Positions 1-7,523 of a stretch of 37,872 nucleotides of DNA are shown here, piece by piece (within the stretch, counting starts at the first letter, position 1; each line of letters starts with the position of its first letter). The notes under the pieces were generated by a model. The model did not search any database. It worked only from the letters and a program-made list of their open reading frames with translations, and was not told the origin of the DNA. The DNA lies in NCBI GenBank assembly GCA_012729095.1, contig JAAYDU010000024.1, positions 1 through 37,872 on the forward strand, in the 5' to 3' direction. Source of the DNA: Methanobacteriota archaeon. GTDB lineage: Archaea > Thermoplasmatota > Thermoplasmata > Methanomassiliicoccales > UBA472. The position numbers and the translations under genes were made by a program.

Positions 1-2
1 GA

Positions 3-80
3 TGGTGCTCCCGTCGGGATTTGAACCCGAGTCGAAGCCTCGAGAGGGCTTCATGATTGGCCGGACTACACTACGGGAGC
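3..80 (-). tRNA. tRNA-Glu (CTC), CCA encoded
   Basis: On the minus strand the acceptor arms GCTCCCG and CGGGAGC pair perfectly, followed by discriminator A and an encoded CCA (positions 5-3). The anticodon stem AAGCC/GGCTT closes a seven-base loop CTCTCGA with anticodon CTC. The T arm has the TTCAAAT loop. No intron. AT-rich TATA-like sequence lies at 95-117, upstream on the minus strand. Confidence 0.95.
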
Positions 81-174
81 GTGTAGGCTCCCCAATTAAA
101 TGGCCGTAATTAAACCTTGCGGATGGCTAGGGAACGGAAGCAATAATTATCCCCTCGCCACCTATCAACTCTGC

Positions 175-693
175 ATGCGGTTCGAGCACGACCGACGGCC
201 AGCCGTCATCAACCTGTTAATATGGGCGATCGCAGCGGTGTGGCTAATGGTCCTTCTGGCGCTGGTCCCCGGAGGAGACCTTGCATTCTTCGCCGTCACG
301 GGCGCTGTGCTAGCCCTGGCGATCGTCGTCGTCGGGGTGTCCCCTCTTCTAACGATGCATGAGATCGCTGAGAGTAAGATAGTCATTAGACAGGGATGGC
401 ATTCTCGAATGGTGGTCCCTATGGACATGGTCAGGCGCCTGCAGCGCCTCGAGCGCATCGAGGCCAAGGAAGGCGTGCTGCTGGACGCTTTCAACCGCAC
501 CCTTGTCATGACCGACGGCAAGTCTAACGGCATACGGCTGGAGATGAAAAAGGCCGTGCGGGTCCCGGCGGCCTTCTGGAAGAAGGTGGATGTGGTAATA
601 TTCGACGTGGTAGACCCGGACCGCTTCGTTGCGGAAGTGACCAGCTCGCTCCCATCACTCGCGCCAGTCGCAGCCGATGGTCCGGTTGCCTAG
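175..693 (+). CDS. Two-helix membrane protein with PH-like cytoplasmic domain
   Basis: The 172-residue protein starts with a short charged N-terminus, then two closely spaced hydrophobic segments (about residues 9-30 and 35-60). A soluble basic domain of about 110 residues follows, resembling the bacterial PH-like fold found in small two-helix membrane proteins. I chose ATG 175 over the longer frame from 100 because an AT-rich TATA-like box (caataattat, 142-151) sits about 28 bases upstream, which fits a leaderless message. The end overlaps the end of the convergent NAD synthetase by 39 bases. Function is unknown; the PH-like assignment is from general sequence pattern only. Stop is TAG. Confidence 0.6.
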   Translation: MRFEHDRRPAVINLLIWAIAAVWLMVLLALVPGGDLAFFAVTGAVLALAIVVVGVSPLLTMHEIAESKIVIRQGWHSRMVVPMDMVRRLQRLERIEAKEGVLLDAFNRTLVMTDGKSNGIRLEMKKAVRVPAAFWKKVDVVIFDVVDPDRFVAEVTSSLPSLAPVAADGPVA

Positions 694-1452
694 CTTTGGG
701 ATCAGCGCCAGGCTCCTCTTGTGCTTTGAGGAGGCGTTCTTCGCCGCCACCATTTCCACCAGTGCCATGGGAACGCCGGTCTTCCTGGAGATGACGTCCA
801 GGGACTGCTGGTCCTCCAGACCGGTAAGGACCATGTCCAGGTCGTCGTAGGCTATGCCCATCTCCGATTCGTCCGTTTGGCCTTCCCATAGTCCAGCGGA
901 AGGCTCCTTCTCGATCACCTTGTCCGGTATACCGATGAGACGGGCCATCTCCCTCACTTCCGTCTTGTAAAGGTCGCCGATCGGCAGCAGGTCCGCCCCG
1001 CCGTCACCGTACTTGGTGAAATATCCCATGAGCAGCTCGGACTTGTTCCCGGTGCCTATGACCAGGCGCCAATCCAGATTGGCATGGGCGTATAGCACGG
1101 TCATCCGGACCCTGGCCATAAGGTTCCCGGAGACCTCCTTCTTGTCCGAACCGGGCATGATCCTGTGATATGTGGCGATCAGTTGCCCGATGTCGTACAC
1201 CAGAAGCGTGGTCCCCCAAGCCCTGCTCATATCCTGGACGTCCTGAAGGTCCTGCTTCGGCGTGCTGGGAGATGGGAGAAAGACATTGAGCACCTTGTCC
1301 GCGCCTATAGCATCCACGCATAGCTTGGTGACCACTGCGGAGTCTATTCCGCCGGAAAGACCGACCACCACACCAGAAGCACCGGACTCCCTGAACTGGG
1401 TCTTGATGAACTCGTGTATCGTCTCTACGGTGAGCTCCTTCAGCTGCGGCAT
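655..1452 (-). CDS. nadE: NH3-dependent NAD+ synthetase
   Basis: Catalyses the last step of NAD synthesis, ATP-dependent amidation of nicotinic acid adenine dinucleotide. The N-type ATP pyrophosphatase P-loop SGGIDS is at residues 33-38, and the family motifs GTGNKSE and YTKYGDGG-like (FTKYGDGGAD) follow, as does a KEPSAGLW motif. At 265 residues it is the size of the ammonia-dependent form and lacks a glutaminase domain. ATG 1452 is preferred to ATG 1497: a TATA box (minus-strand aattattaaac, 1474-1484) lies 27 bases before 1452, so the longer start would be upstream of the transcript. The divergent neighbour encodes a nitrilase-superfamily amidohydrolase. Confidence 0.93.
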   Translation of the reverse strand: MPQLKELTVETIHEFIKTQFRESGASGVVVGLSGGIDSAVVTKLCVDAIGADKVLNVFLPSPSTPKQDLQDVQDMSRAWGTTLLVYDIGQLIATYHRIMPGSDKKEVSGNLMARVRMTVLYAHANLDWRLVIGTGNKSELLMGYFTKYGDGGADLLPIGDLYKTEVREMARLIGIPDKVIEKEPSAGLWEGQTDESEMGIAYDDLDMVLTGLEDQQSLDVISRKTGVPMALVEMVAAKNASSKHKRSLALIPKLGNRTIGCDWRE

Positions 1453-1531
1453 CGGATAGGATAATGCCGTTCCGTTTAATAATTGTCTTTCTGGCAAAGG
1501 TTGAATACAGTTCGCCTCAATCCTTCACTTC

Positions 1532-2314
1532 ATGCGATTGGCCCTTTGCCAGCTCAGGAGCGCTGTCGGAGACAAGGAGAGCAACCTAAAGAGCATGAAC
1601 GATGCCGTGGAGGGAACGGACGCCGACCTGTTCGTTTTCCCAGAGACGTTCGTCACCGGGTACATGGTGAGGGACCGTTTCGTCACTCTGGCGGAGGACC
1701 TCGACGGGGATTCCGTGAACACCGTTCTGGAGCTGGCGGACCGCACCGGCAAAGCTATCGTGTTCGGCATGCCCCTGAACGAACCCTGCAGCCGCGGACT
1801 CATCACCAACAGCGCGGTGATGGTGACCCCCGACGGCAGGGTGCAGAGGTGCGACAAGCTTCACCCGGCCAACTTCGGTCCGTTCGAGGAAGGGCTGTAC
1901 TTCACCCCCGGACAATCGCCGGCCATGTTCAACTTCCGTGGGAGAGGGGTTGGGGTCAGCATCTGCTACGATCTGTTCTTCCCGGAGATATGCAAGGCCT
2001 ACGCCATGCAGGGGGCGGACCTGCTAATCTGCATGGCCGCCTCCCCCGTCACGTCAAGGATGTCGTTCGAGAAGATGATCCCCGCCCGAGCTGTCGAGAA
2101 CACCTGTCCGATAGCATACGTGAACAATGTTGGGAACCAGCAGAACATGGTCTTCTTCGGCGGAAGCCAGGCGTATGACGCCCGGGGACGTCTGCTGGCC
2201 AAGCTCCCCTATCTGAGGGAGGCGGTGGAAGTGGTGGATATGGACATGCTCCAGACCGAAGCGGCCAGGCGGGCCAGGCCGACCATCCGGGACTCTCTGG
2301 GCAGCCTGCGTTGA
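1532..2314 (+). CDS. Carbon-nitrogen hydrolase (nitrilase superfamily)
   Basis: A complete 260-residue nitrilase-fold enzyme that would hydrolyse an amide or nitrile. The catalytic triad is visible as Glu38 (in FPETF), Lys109 (in CDKLHP) and Cys145 (in SICYD). Substrate cannot be read from the sequence: omega-amidase, N-carbamoyl-amine hydrolase or a glutaminase role are all possible. It is divergent from nadE with about 80 bases between starts. A TATA-like ttgaatacag at 1501-1510 sits at leaderless spacing from the ATG. In glutamine-dependent NAD synthetases a nitrilase domain is fused to the synthetase domain, so a separate ammonia-supplying partner is conceivable (inference). Confidence 0.88.
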   Translation: MRLALCQLRSAVGDKESNLKSMNDAVEGTDADLFVFPETFVTGYMVRDRFVTLAEDLDGDSVNTVLELADRTGKAIVFGMPLNEPCSRGLITNSAVMVTPDGRVQRCDKLHPANFGPFEEGLYFTPGQSPAMFNFRGRGVGVSICYDLFFPEICKAYAMQGADLLICMAASPVTSRMSFEKMIPARAVENTCPIAYVNNVGNQQNMVFFGGSQAYDARGRLLAKLPYLREAVEVVDMDMLQTEAARRARPTIRDSLGSLR

Positions 2315-2365
2315 AAGGCCAAGGCAAATAGTTTTAAATGAGCCCGCGGTTATCGCCGCAGTAGT

Positions 2366-2466
2366 GCCGAGGTGGCCCAGCCCGGTAAGGCGCGAGCCTG
2401 GAAACTTTCCGCCAGCTAGCTCGTGGCGGCAACGCCTCGGGAGTTCAAATCTCCCCCTCGGCGCCA
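2366..2466 (+). tRNA. tRNA-Ser (GGA) with 14-base intron, CCA encoded
   Basis: Acceptor GCCGAGG pairs with CCTCGGC; discriminator G and encoded CCA end at 2466. A long variable arm (GGCG/CGCC) marks a type II tRNA. The anticodon stem is CGAGC/GCTCG. Between them lie 21 bases rather than seven: helix CTGG/CCAG flanked by AAA and CTA bulges gives a bulge-helix-bulge-like site. Cutting after the second base of each bulge removes 2404-2417 and leaves loop CTGGAAA, anticodon GGA, intron at canonical 37/38. A TATA box (agttttaaatg) is centred near 2335. Confidence 0.93.
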
Positions 2467-2585
2467 TTTCCCGTTCCGGTGAGCCGGGCGGACATTGTGA
2501 ATTGAAAGCATTACATAATCGAACCTTTATATGTGGCCGGGCGACGCGGATTGGCAGTTTGCCCACATGCTGAGGAGATGACCAG

Positions 2586-3083
2586 ATGAGGGTCAACGTG
2601 GATCTGCGCTTGAAGGATGTGCCAGGGCAGCTTATCAGGGCCCTGGAACCGATATCGATGAACGAAGGTAACATCGTGGGAGTGGTGCACAACCACGACC
2701 TGGTCACCGGGGGACGCATATCGGTCAACGTGACCTTCGAGCATAAGGACCAGAAGACCCTTGACGCGATATTCTCCGCCTGGAGGGAGAGGGGCGTCGA
2801 GGTGGTCAAGATGGGGGAGATATTCCGCACCTTCGCGGCCGAGTACCTTATCGCGGGGGACCTGCCTCACTCCGCCCTCCGGAAGATCACCGAGGGCATA
2901 GAGAGCATGGAAGGAGTGGAGACGATAGACCTTCAATACTCCCTATCGACCAGCACCTCCAATAAAACGGTGCTGCTGCTGGTGAACGTCCGGAACAAAG
3001 CGAAGGTGAACGAGATAGATGAATACCTGAAGACCAGGAGCGAGAGCGATGATTTCCTCCTCATACGCGGGACGGGGGTGTGA
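2586..3083 (+). CDS. ACT-domain protein in homoserine dehydrogenase operon
   Basis: The 165-residue protein opens with an ACT-type amino-acid-binding domain (MRVNVDLRLKDVPGQL, then the NEGNIVGVVHNHD segment about residues 27-40), followed by a second alpha/beta region that may be another ACT-like module. It precedes homoserine dehydrogenase by one base (tgatATG), so the two are translationally coupled. A likely job is amino-acid-responsive control of the pathway, standing in for the ACT domain that the short downstream dehydrogenase lacks (inference). Promoter: TATA ctttatatg at 2525-2533; ribosome site gaggag just before the ATG. Confidence 0.85.
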   Translation: MRVNVDLRLKDVPGQLIRALEPISMNEGNIVGVVHNHDLVTGGRISVNVTFEHKDQKTLDAIFSAWRERGVEVVKMGEIFRTFAAEYLIAGDLPHSALRKITEGIESMEGVETIDLQYSLSTSTSNKTVLLLVNVRNKAKVNEIDEYLKTRSESDDFLLIRGTGV

Positions 3084-3084
3084 T

Positions 3085-4107
3085 ATGCGCCTGGCCCTGG
3101 TTGGTTTCGGAACGGTAGGGCAAGGCGTGGCCGAGGCGGTGGCCATGAAGAAGGACCTCGTCTTCGACCGTTTCGGCACCGAACTGAAGATAGTGGCCGC
3201 CTTCGATTCCCTGACCTACGCCGCGGAGCCCAGGGGATTGAAGCCCCTGGAACTTGTGGCCAGGAAACAGTCCGGCAAGGGATTGGGGAAGACCAGGCCC
3301 AAGAGCGTGGCCGAGATGCTGCGCGAGCTGGACTATGACGTCCTGGTGGAGGTGACCCCCACCAACATAGAGAACGCGGAGCCGGGATACACCAACATAC
3401 GCACGGCGCTGGAATGCTGTCGCGACGTAGTAACTTCCAACAAGGGGCCCCTGGCGCTCAAGTACCGGACCTTGGACGATCTCTCAAAGAAGAACGGCGT
3501 GGAACTGCGGTTCGAGGCCACGGTGGGTGGTGCCACGCCCATAATCAACCTGTCCCGGGAGCTGTTGATGGCCGAGAAGGTCGATTCGATGAAGGGTATT
3601 TTGAACGGAACGTGCAACTTCATACTCAGCCGCATGGGGGAGGAGGGGCTTCCCTTCGAGTACGTGCTGAAGGAGGCACAGGAGATGGGGTACGCGGAAA
3701 CGGACCCCACATACGATGTCGACGGCATAGACAGCGCCAGCAAGCTGGCCATCCTGGCCAACGCCATAATGGGGCTGGACGTCACCTATCACGACGTCAG
3801 GCGTACGGGCATCCGGCGCATCACCCAGGAAGCTGTCGAGCTGGCAGCCAGGGAGAAGAAGGTGATACGGCTGATCGGAGAGGTGAACGGCGGAGGGATA
3901 GAGGTGTCCCCGCGCATGGTCCCGCTCGGGCACCCCCTGGCCATCTCAGGGACCCTGAACGTGCTGCACATGCACACCGACCTGGCAGGATCCATAACCG
4001 TGGTGGGCAGGGGAGCGGGAAGGAAGGAAACGGCCAGCGCCATCATGAGCGATCTGGTAGGGCTGCTTAAGAGGAACGCCTGCCTTTTGAACGGCAGGGT
4101 TAAATAG
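3085..4107 (+). CDS. hom: Homoserine dehydrogenase
   Basis: NAD(P)H-dependent reduction of aspartate semialdehyde to homoserine, the branch to threonine, methionine and, via threonine, isoleucine. The Rossmann motif GFGTVGQG is at residues 7-14; the substrate-domain motifs TSNKGPLA, GGATPIINL and LNGTCNFIL follow in normal order. The 340-residue length matches the compact archaeal form without a C-terminal ACT domain; the preceding gene encodes an ACT protein. ATG 3085 is chosen over the longer frame from 3049 because it directly follows the upstream stop, with gggggtg as ribosome site. Stop is TAG, seven bases before the start of a short leader region. Confidence 0.95.
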   Translation: MRLALVGFGTVGQGVAEAVAMKKDLVFDRFGTELKIVAAFDSLTYAAEPRGLKPLELVARKQSGKGLGKTRPKSVAEMLRELDYDVLVEVTPTNIENAEPGYTNIRTALECCRDVVTSNKGPLALKYRTLDDLSKKNGVELRFEATVGGATPIINLSRELLMAEKVDSMKGILNGTCNFILSRMGEEGLPFEYVLKEAQEMGYAETDPTYDVDGIDSASKLAILANAIMGLDVTYHDVRRTGIRRITQEAVELAAREKKVIRLIGEVNGGGIEVSPRMVPLGHPLAISGTLNVLHMHTDLAGSITVVGRGAGRKETASAIMSDLVGLLKRNACLLNGRVK

Positions 4108-4125
4108 GTCATGCCATGATGAGAC

Positions 4126-4143
4126 ATACCTTACCTGAGGTAT
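4126..4143 (+). promoter_or_regulatory. Inverted repeat overlapping uORF ribosome site before cimA
   Basis: ATACCT (4126-4131) and AGGTAT (4138-4143) are perfect complements separated by six bases. The right arm contains the GAGGT ribosome-binding sequence of the 17-codon upstream frame that begins at 4148. As RNA, the hairpin would hide that site; as DNA it could be an operator. Function is inferred only. Confidence 0.4.
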
Positions 4144-4147
4144 CCAC

Positions 4148-4201
4148 ATGCCAAAGAGATCAAAAAACGGGTGGGATTTATTTATTGCCCGCCAGGGCTA
4201 G
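4148..4201 (+). CDS. Short upstream ORF overlapping cimA start (17 aa)
   Basis: Frame reads MPKRSKNGWDLFIARQG and stops at TAG 4199-4201, in a different frame from cimA. It has a good ribosome site (TGAGGT, 4136-4141) six bases before its ATG, better than that of cimA itself. Its stop lies just past the proposed cimA TTG at 4185. It could be a leader peptide coupling translation to cimA, or chance. No run of isoleucine codons is present, so classical attenuation is not evident. Confidence 0.35.
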   Translation: MPKRSKNGWDLFIARQG

Positions 4202-5774
4202 TATCTTCGACACCACATTGAGGGACGGCGCGCAGACCGAGGGAGTATCCTTCTCCACCGAGGACAAGCTGGAGATCCTGGAGCGTCTCGACGCCTTCGG
4301 CATCGATTTCATCGAGGGCGGCTATCCGGCCTCCAATCCCAAGGACAAGGCCTTCTTCAAGGCCGCCCGGGACCTCGAGCTGAAGAACGGTAAGCTGGTT
4401 GCCTTCGGCGCGACACACCGCCCCGGCATGCGCCCGGAGCAGGACAAGGGAATGGAGGCGCTGCTGGAGACCGGGACCGAGTGGATAAGCGTTTTCGGAA
4501 AGTCCTGGGACCTGCATGTCCAGAAGGCGCTGCAGGTGCCTCTGGAGGAGAACCTGCGCATAGTACACGATACTGTGGCCTACCTGAAGGGCAAGGGACG
4601 GCGCGTCATATTCGATGCCGAGCACTTCTTCGACGGATACCGTGAGAATCCCGATTACGCGATGAAGGTGCTGCACGAGGCGGAGGACGCCGGTGCGGAT
4701 TGGATATGCCTGTGCGACACCAACGGAGGGGCGTTCCCCAGTCTGGTAGGGAAGGTTGTCTCCCGCATCCGGCAGGATATCAAGGTACCGCTGGGAGTGC
4801 ATGCCCATAACGACGGGGAGCTGGCCGTGGGGAACTCCCTGGCGGCGATCGAGGCGGGAGCGTCCATGGTGCAGGGAACGATGAACGGGCTAGGCGAAAG
4901 ATGCGGCAACGCCAACCTGTGCTCCATCATACCCAACCTCATGCTCAAGATGAACGTGGAAACGGGGATCAAGAACCTGGACCAGCTGACCGCGATCTCC
5001 CATTTCGTAGCTGAGATGGCCAACGTATCCCCAGACCCAAGGGCGGCGTACGTGGGCAAGAGCGCGTTCGCCCACAAGGGAGGCATACACGTGAGCGCGG
5101 TGCTCAAGGATCCCCGCACCTACGAGCATGTGGAGCCTGAGCTGGTGGGCAACCAGCGCCGCATCCTGGTCTCCGAGCTTTCCGGCGTCTCGAACATCAT
5201 GGCCAAGGCGGGGGAGATGGGCATAGACACGGAGAAGGACGGCGGAAGGTCCATACTTGATTTGATGAAGCGCAGGGAGGCGGACGGTTTCCATTACGAG
5301 GCTGCCGAGGCCAGCCTGGAACTGCTGATGCGCAAGTTCAAGGGGGAGAAGACCTCCCCGTTCAAGCTGGAAGGCTTCCGCACCTTCATGGACGTCACCG
5401 GCGACGTCATGACCTCCGAGGCATCCGTGCGCGTGGTCGATTCGGATGGAACGCTGGAGCATACCGCTGCCGACGGCAACGGCCCCGTGAACGCCCTGGA
5501 CCGCGCCCTGCGGAAGGCCCTGGAGAGATTCTACCCGGTGCTCAAGGAGGTGCGGCTGATCGATTACAAGGTCCGTGTCATAGACGGCAAGGAGGCGACG
5601 GCGGCCAAGGTCCGCGTGCTCATCACCTCCACCGACGGCGCCCATACCTGGACCACCATAGGCGTGTCGGGAAACATCATCGAGGCTTCCCTCATGGCGC
5701 TCATAGACAGCATAGAGTACAAGCTTATGCGTTCCGGCGTCAACGGGAACGGCGTTAGCTTGAATTGCCAGTAA
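4185..5774 (+). CDS. cimA: (R)-citramalate synthase (LeuA-like, long form)
   Basis: Condenses pyruvate with acetyl-CoA to citramalate, the entry to threonine-independent isoleucine synthesis. The HMGL-like TIM barrel opens with DTTLRDGAQ near residue 10, has the metal-binding HAHND motif, the GLGERCGNANL segment, and ends with a LeuA-type C-terminal regulatory domain (about residue 390 onward). At about 529 residues it matches the long CimA family rather than isopropylmalate synthase or homocitrate synthase, though substrate choice cannot be proved by reading. Start: TTG 4185 puts DTTLRDG at its usual distance and has ggtggg nine bases upstream; ATG 4116 would add 23 atypical residues. Follows hom. 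Confidence 0.88.
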   Translation: MPARASIFDTTLRDGAQTEGVSFSTEDKLEILERLDAFGIDFIEGGYPASNPKDKAFFKAARDLELKNGKLVAFGATHRPGMRPEQDKGMEALLETGTEWISVFGKSWDLHVQKALQVPLEENLRIVHDTVAYLKGKGRRVIFDAEHFFDGYRENPDYAMKVLHEAEDAGADWICLCDTNGGAFPSLVGKVVSRIRQDIKVPLGVHAHNDGELAVGNSLAAIEAGASMVQGTMNGLGERCGNANLCSIIPNLMLKMNVETGIKNLDQLTAISHFVAEMANVSPDPRAAYVGKSAFAHKGGIHVSAVLKDPRTYEHVEPELVGNQRRILVSELSGVSNIMAKAGEMGIDTEKDGGRSILDLMKRREADGFHYEAAEASLELLMRKFKGEKTSPFKLEGFRTFMDVTGDVMTSEASVRVVDSDGTLEHTAADGNGPVNALDRALRKALERFYPVLKEVRLIDYKVRVIDGKEATAAKVRVLITSTDGAHTWTTIGVSGNIIEASLMALIDSIEYKLMRSGVNGNGVSLNCQ

Positions 5775-5789
5775 CACCTATGGCCGCCT

Positions 5790-6725
5790 ATGAGCTACCC
5801 GGTTAAGCTGATCTCGCATGAGGAGAAGGACGCCCTCTACGAGATGTATTCCTCGCATCCCTTCCACACCGTCAAGGCTGACATAAGCGGCTGCTGCATC
5901 AAGCTGTACACCCTGAGCTGCCAGGTCAAGGACATGTGGGAGGACAACTTCTACGCCATGTCCGAGATGGTTCGCTCCCACGGCCGCCTTATATGCCTGG
6001 ACGACCCGCAGCGCCCTCTCGAGGTCCTTTACGAGCCGGACACCAAGACGGCGTTCCTGTTCAACTTCGATTACTACGGGTGGATCAAGAGCGTGGCCCT
6101 TGCCATAGCCGGGGACATACTGGAGGATGACCATCAGATATACTCCGTGCACGGGGCGGCCCTGGACATAGAAGGTAAGGGCATCACCCTGATAGCGCCC
6201 TCCAAGACGGGCAAGACCACTCACTCCTGGGGTTTGCTCCGGTCCAAGAGCGCCCGCCTGGTAACCGACGACTGGTACTTCGTCCGGCTCTCCGAGAGGC
6301 GCCCTGTGGGCTACGGTTCGGAGAAGAACTGCTACATCGACGCCGACATCGGAACCATATGGGAGGAGTACCAGGGGCTGGTGGAGAAGGCCAAGTTCGA
6401 CAATCGCAAGAGGGCGGTGGTCAATGTGCGCTGGGTCACCGGAAAGGGTTCCGTGGTGCCCATGACCACCATTCACGAGGTCGTGATGCTCAAGAGGGAC
6501 AAGAGCGATCCGCTAGCGGTACGCGAGATGGACCCGGAGGAGGCCTGGGATTACCTTTCGGCAAACGACCTCTGCAACCCTCACCAGATGGTGCGAGACG
6601 AGCGGAAGGGCAAGGTGCGCGAGAGGTTCTTCAGGCAGTTCCTTTCCCAGTCCAAGGTACACCTGGTCAACACCACCGCCACCCCCCAGGAGACGCAAGC
6701 CGCTATACGCCGACTTCTGGGTTGA
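5790..6725 (+). CDS. HprK/PEPCK-fold kinase-like P-loop protein
   Basis: The 311-residue protein has an N-terminal domain of about 110 residues of unknown type, then an HPr-kinase-like core: conserved His121 (HGAAL), Walker A APSKTGKTTHS (136-146) and an acidic LVTDDW motif (D160, D161). No HPr or phosphotransferase genes are in the window, and archaea generally lack the bacterial PTS cascade that HprK regulates, so HPr is an unlikely substrate. It lies 15 bases after cimA and is probably co-transcribed, which suggests a small-molecule (for example amino acid) kinase role; this is inference. No strong ribosome site precedes ATG 5790. Confidence 0.75.
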   Translation: MSYPVKLISHEEKDALYEMYSSHPFHTVKADISGCCIKLYTLSCQVKDMWEDNFYAMSEMVRSHGRLICLDDPQRPLEVLYEPDTKTAFLFNFDYYGWIKSVALAIAGDILEDDHQIYSVHGAALDIEGKGITLIAPSKTGKTTHSWGLLRSKSARLVTDDWYFVRLSERRPVGYGSEKNCYIDADIGTIWEEYQGLVEKAKFDNRKRAVVNVRWVTGKGSVVPMTTIHEVVMLKRDKSDPLAVREMDPEEAWDYLSANDLCNPHQMVRDERKGKVRERFFRQFLSQSKVHLVNTTATPQETQAAIRRLLG

Positions 6726-6770
6726 CCGGCCGCATAGTTTATTAGGCGTCCGGCTCAAGTCTTTATTACC

Positions 6771-6792
6771 GGGGGTTGAAACCCCCAGGGGG
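6771..6792 (+). promoter_or_regulatory. G5-C5-G5 element in front of secreted-protein gene
   Basis: GGGGG (6771-6775) can pair with CCCCC (6782-6786) across TTGAAA; a second GGGGG (6788-6792) follows after one base and serves as the ribosome-site-like sequence of the ATG at 6798. If transcribed from the upstream TATA (6737-6745), the hairpin would sit in the 5' leader. Confidence 0.35.
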
Positions 6793-6797
6793 ACTGT

Positions 6798-7415
6798 ATG
6801 AAAACCATATCAAGGACGGTTCTGGCGATCGTGATGGCATTGGCGATGCTGGGCGCATTCTCTTTGAGCGTTCCGACGGCCTCCGCGGCCGACAAGGTCG
6901 TCGATGTCGCGATCACCGAGAGGATCGATGTCGCCTTCGACATCGAGCGGGAGGACCTGGACGCTTTGCTGGAAATGATACCGCCGGAAGACCTGGAAAG
7001 GCTGGCAGAGGAGCACCCCTGCCTGCTGGGATTGTTGGATGAATGGGACGACGAGGTCATCACCGTGGCCTTGGACGGGATGGTGCATGTCAACCTGAAG
7101 GCCTGGGAGAACAAGGGATGCCTGGATGTGAAGCTGCAGGCCTTCTGGCACGGTGATATAATGATAAGTGTGGACGGCGAGGAGGTGCTGGCCCTGGAGT
7201 TCAAGAACCTGCAGGTCATGGCCCACGTTGACGTTCGCGATGGCTGTCCCGAAATGCTGGTGGTCAACTCACATGTCAACGGGGAGATATCCTCGATCGC
7301 GCTGGACTTCGATGTCGACCTGAAGGCCCATCTCCTGCTGCATTACGTGAACGGGCAGTTGCACTTCAAGCTCTGGCTACCGGACTTCCTGGAACTTCTG
7401 ATCTGCGAAGGATAA
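6798..7415 (+). CDS. Secreted protein of unknown function, four cysteines
   Basis: A Sec-type signal peptide is clear: basic MKTISR, a hydrophobic stretch to about residue 24, and a likely cut after ASA at 29-31. The mature part (about 174 residues) is acidic, beta-rich in pattern (alternating hydrophobics with DVDLKAHL-like stretches), has four cysteines that could form two disulfides, and no transmembrane anchor or cell-wall motif. I recognise no family. Two TATA-like boxes (6737-6745 and 6761-6768) precede it; an agggggac ribosome-like site is six bases before the ATG, next to a G5/C5 hairpin. A T-rich terminator follows. Confidence 0.7.
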   Translation: MKTISRTVLAIVMALAMLGAFSLSVPTASAADKVVDVAITERIDVAFDIEREDLDALLEMIPPEDLERLAEEHPCLLGLLDEWDDEVITVALDGMVHVNLKAWENKGCLDVKLQAFWHGDIMISVDGEEVLALEFKNLQVMAHVDVRDGCPEMLVVNSHVNGEISSIALDFDVDLKAHLLLHYVNGQLHFKLWLPDFLELLICEG

Positions 7416-7420
7416 AAACC

Positions 7421-7440
7421 CCTTTATCTTCTTTTTTCAC
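7421..7440 (+). terminator. T-rich archaeal terminator
   Basis: cctttatcttcttttttcac begins five bases after the TAA stop of the secreted-protein gene. Oligo-T tracts without a hairpin are the usual archaeal termination signal. It separates that gene from the CARF-PIN pair downstream. Confidence 0.6.
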
Positions 7441-7523
7441 CTCTTTCCACCGATGCAGCGAGGATCGCCCCCGCTTCGTTCCCAGGGAAAGGATGATTAG
7501 CCCCCCATCCCCTTAGATGAGGC

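Noticed and set aside
1453-1497. Longer nadE start at ATG 1497
   Set aside because: The TATA box at 1474-1484 lies between the two ATGs, so the transcript starts too late to include 1497.
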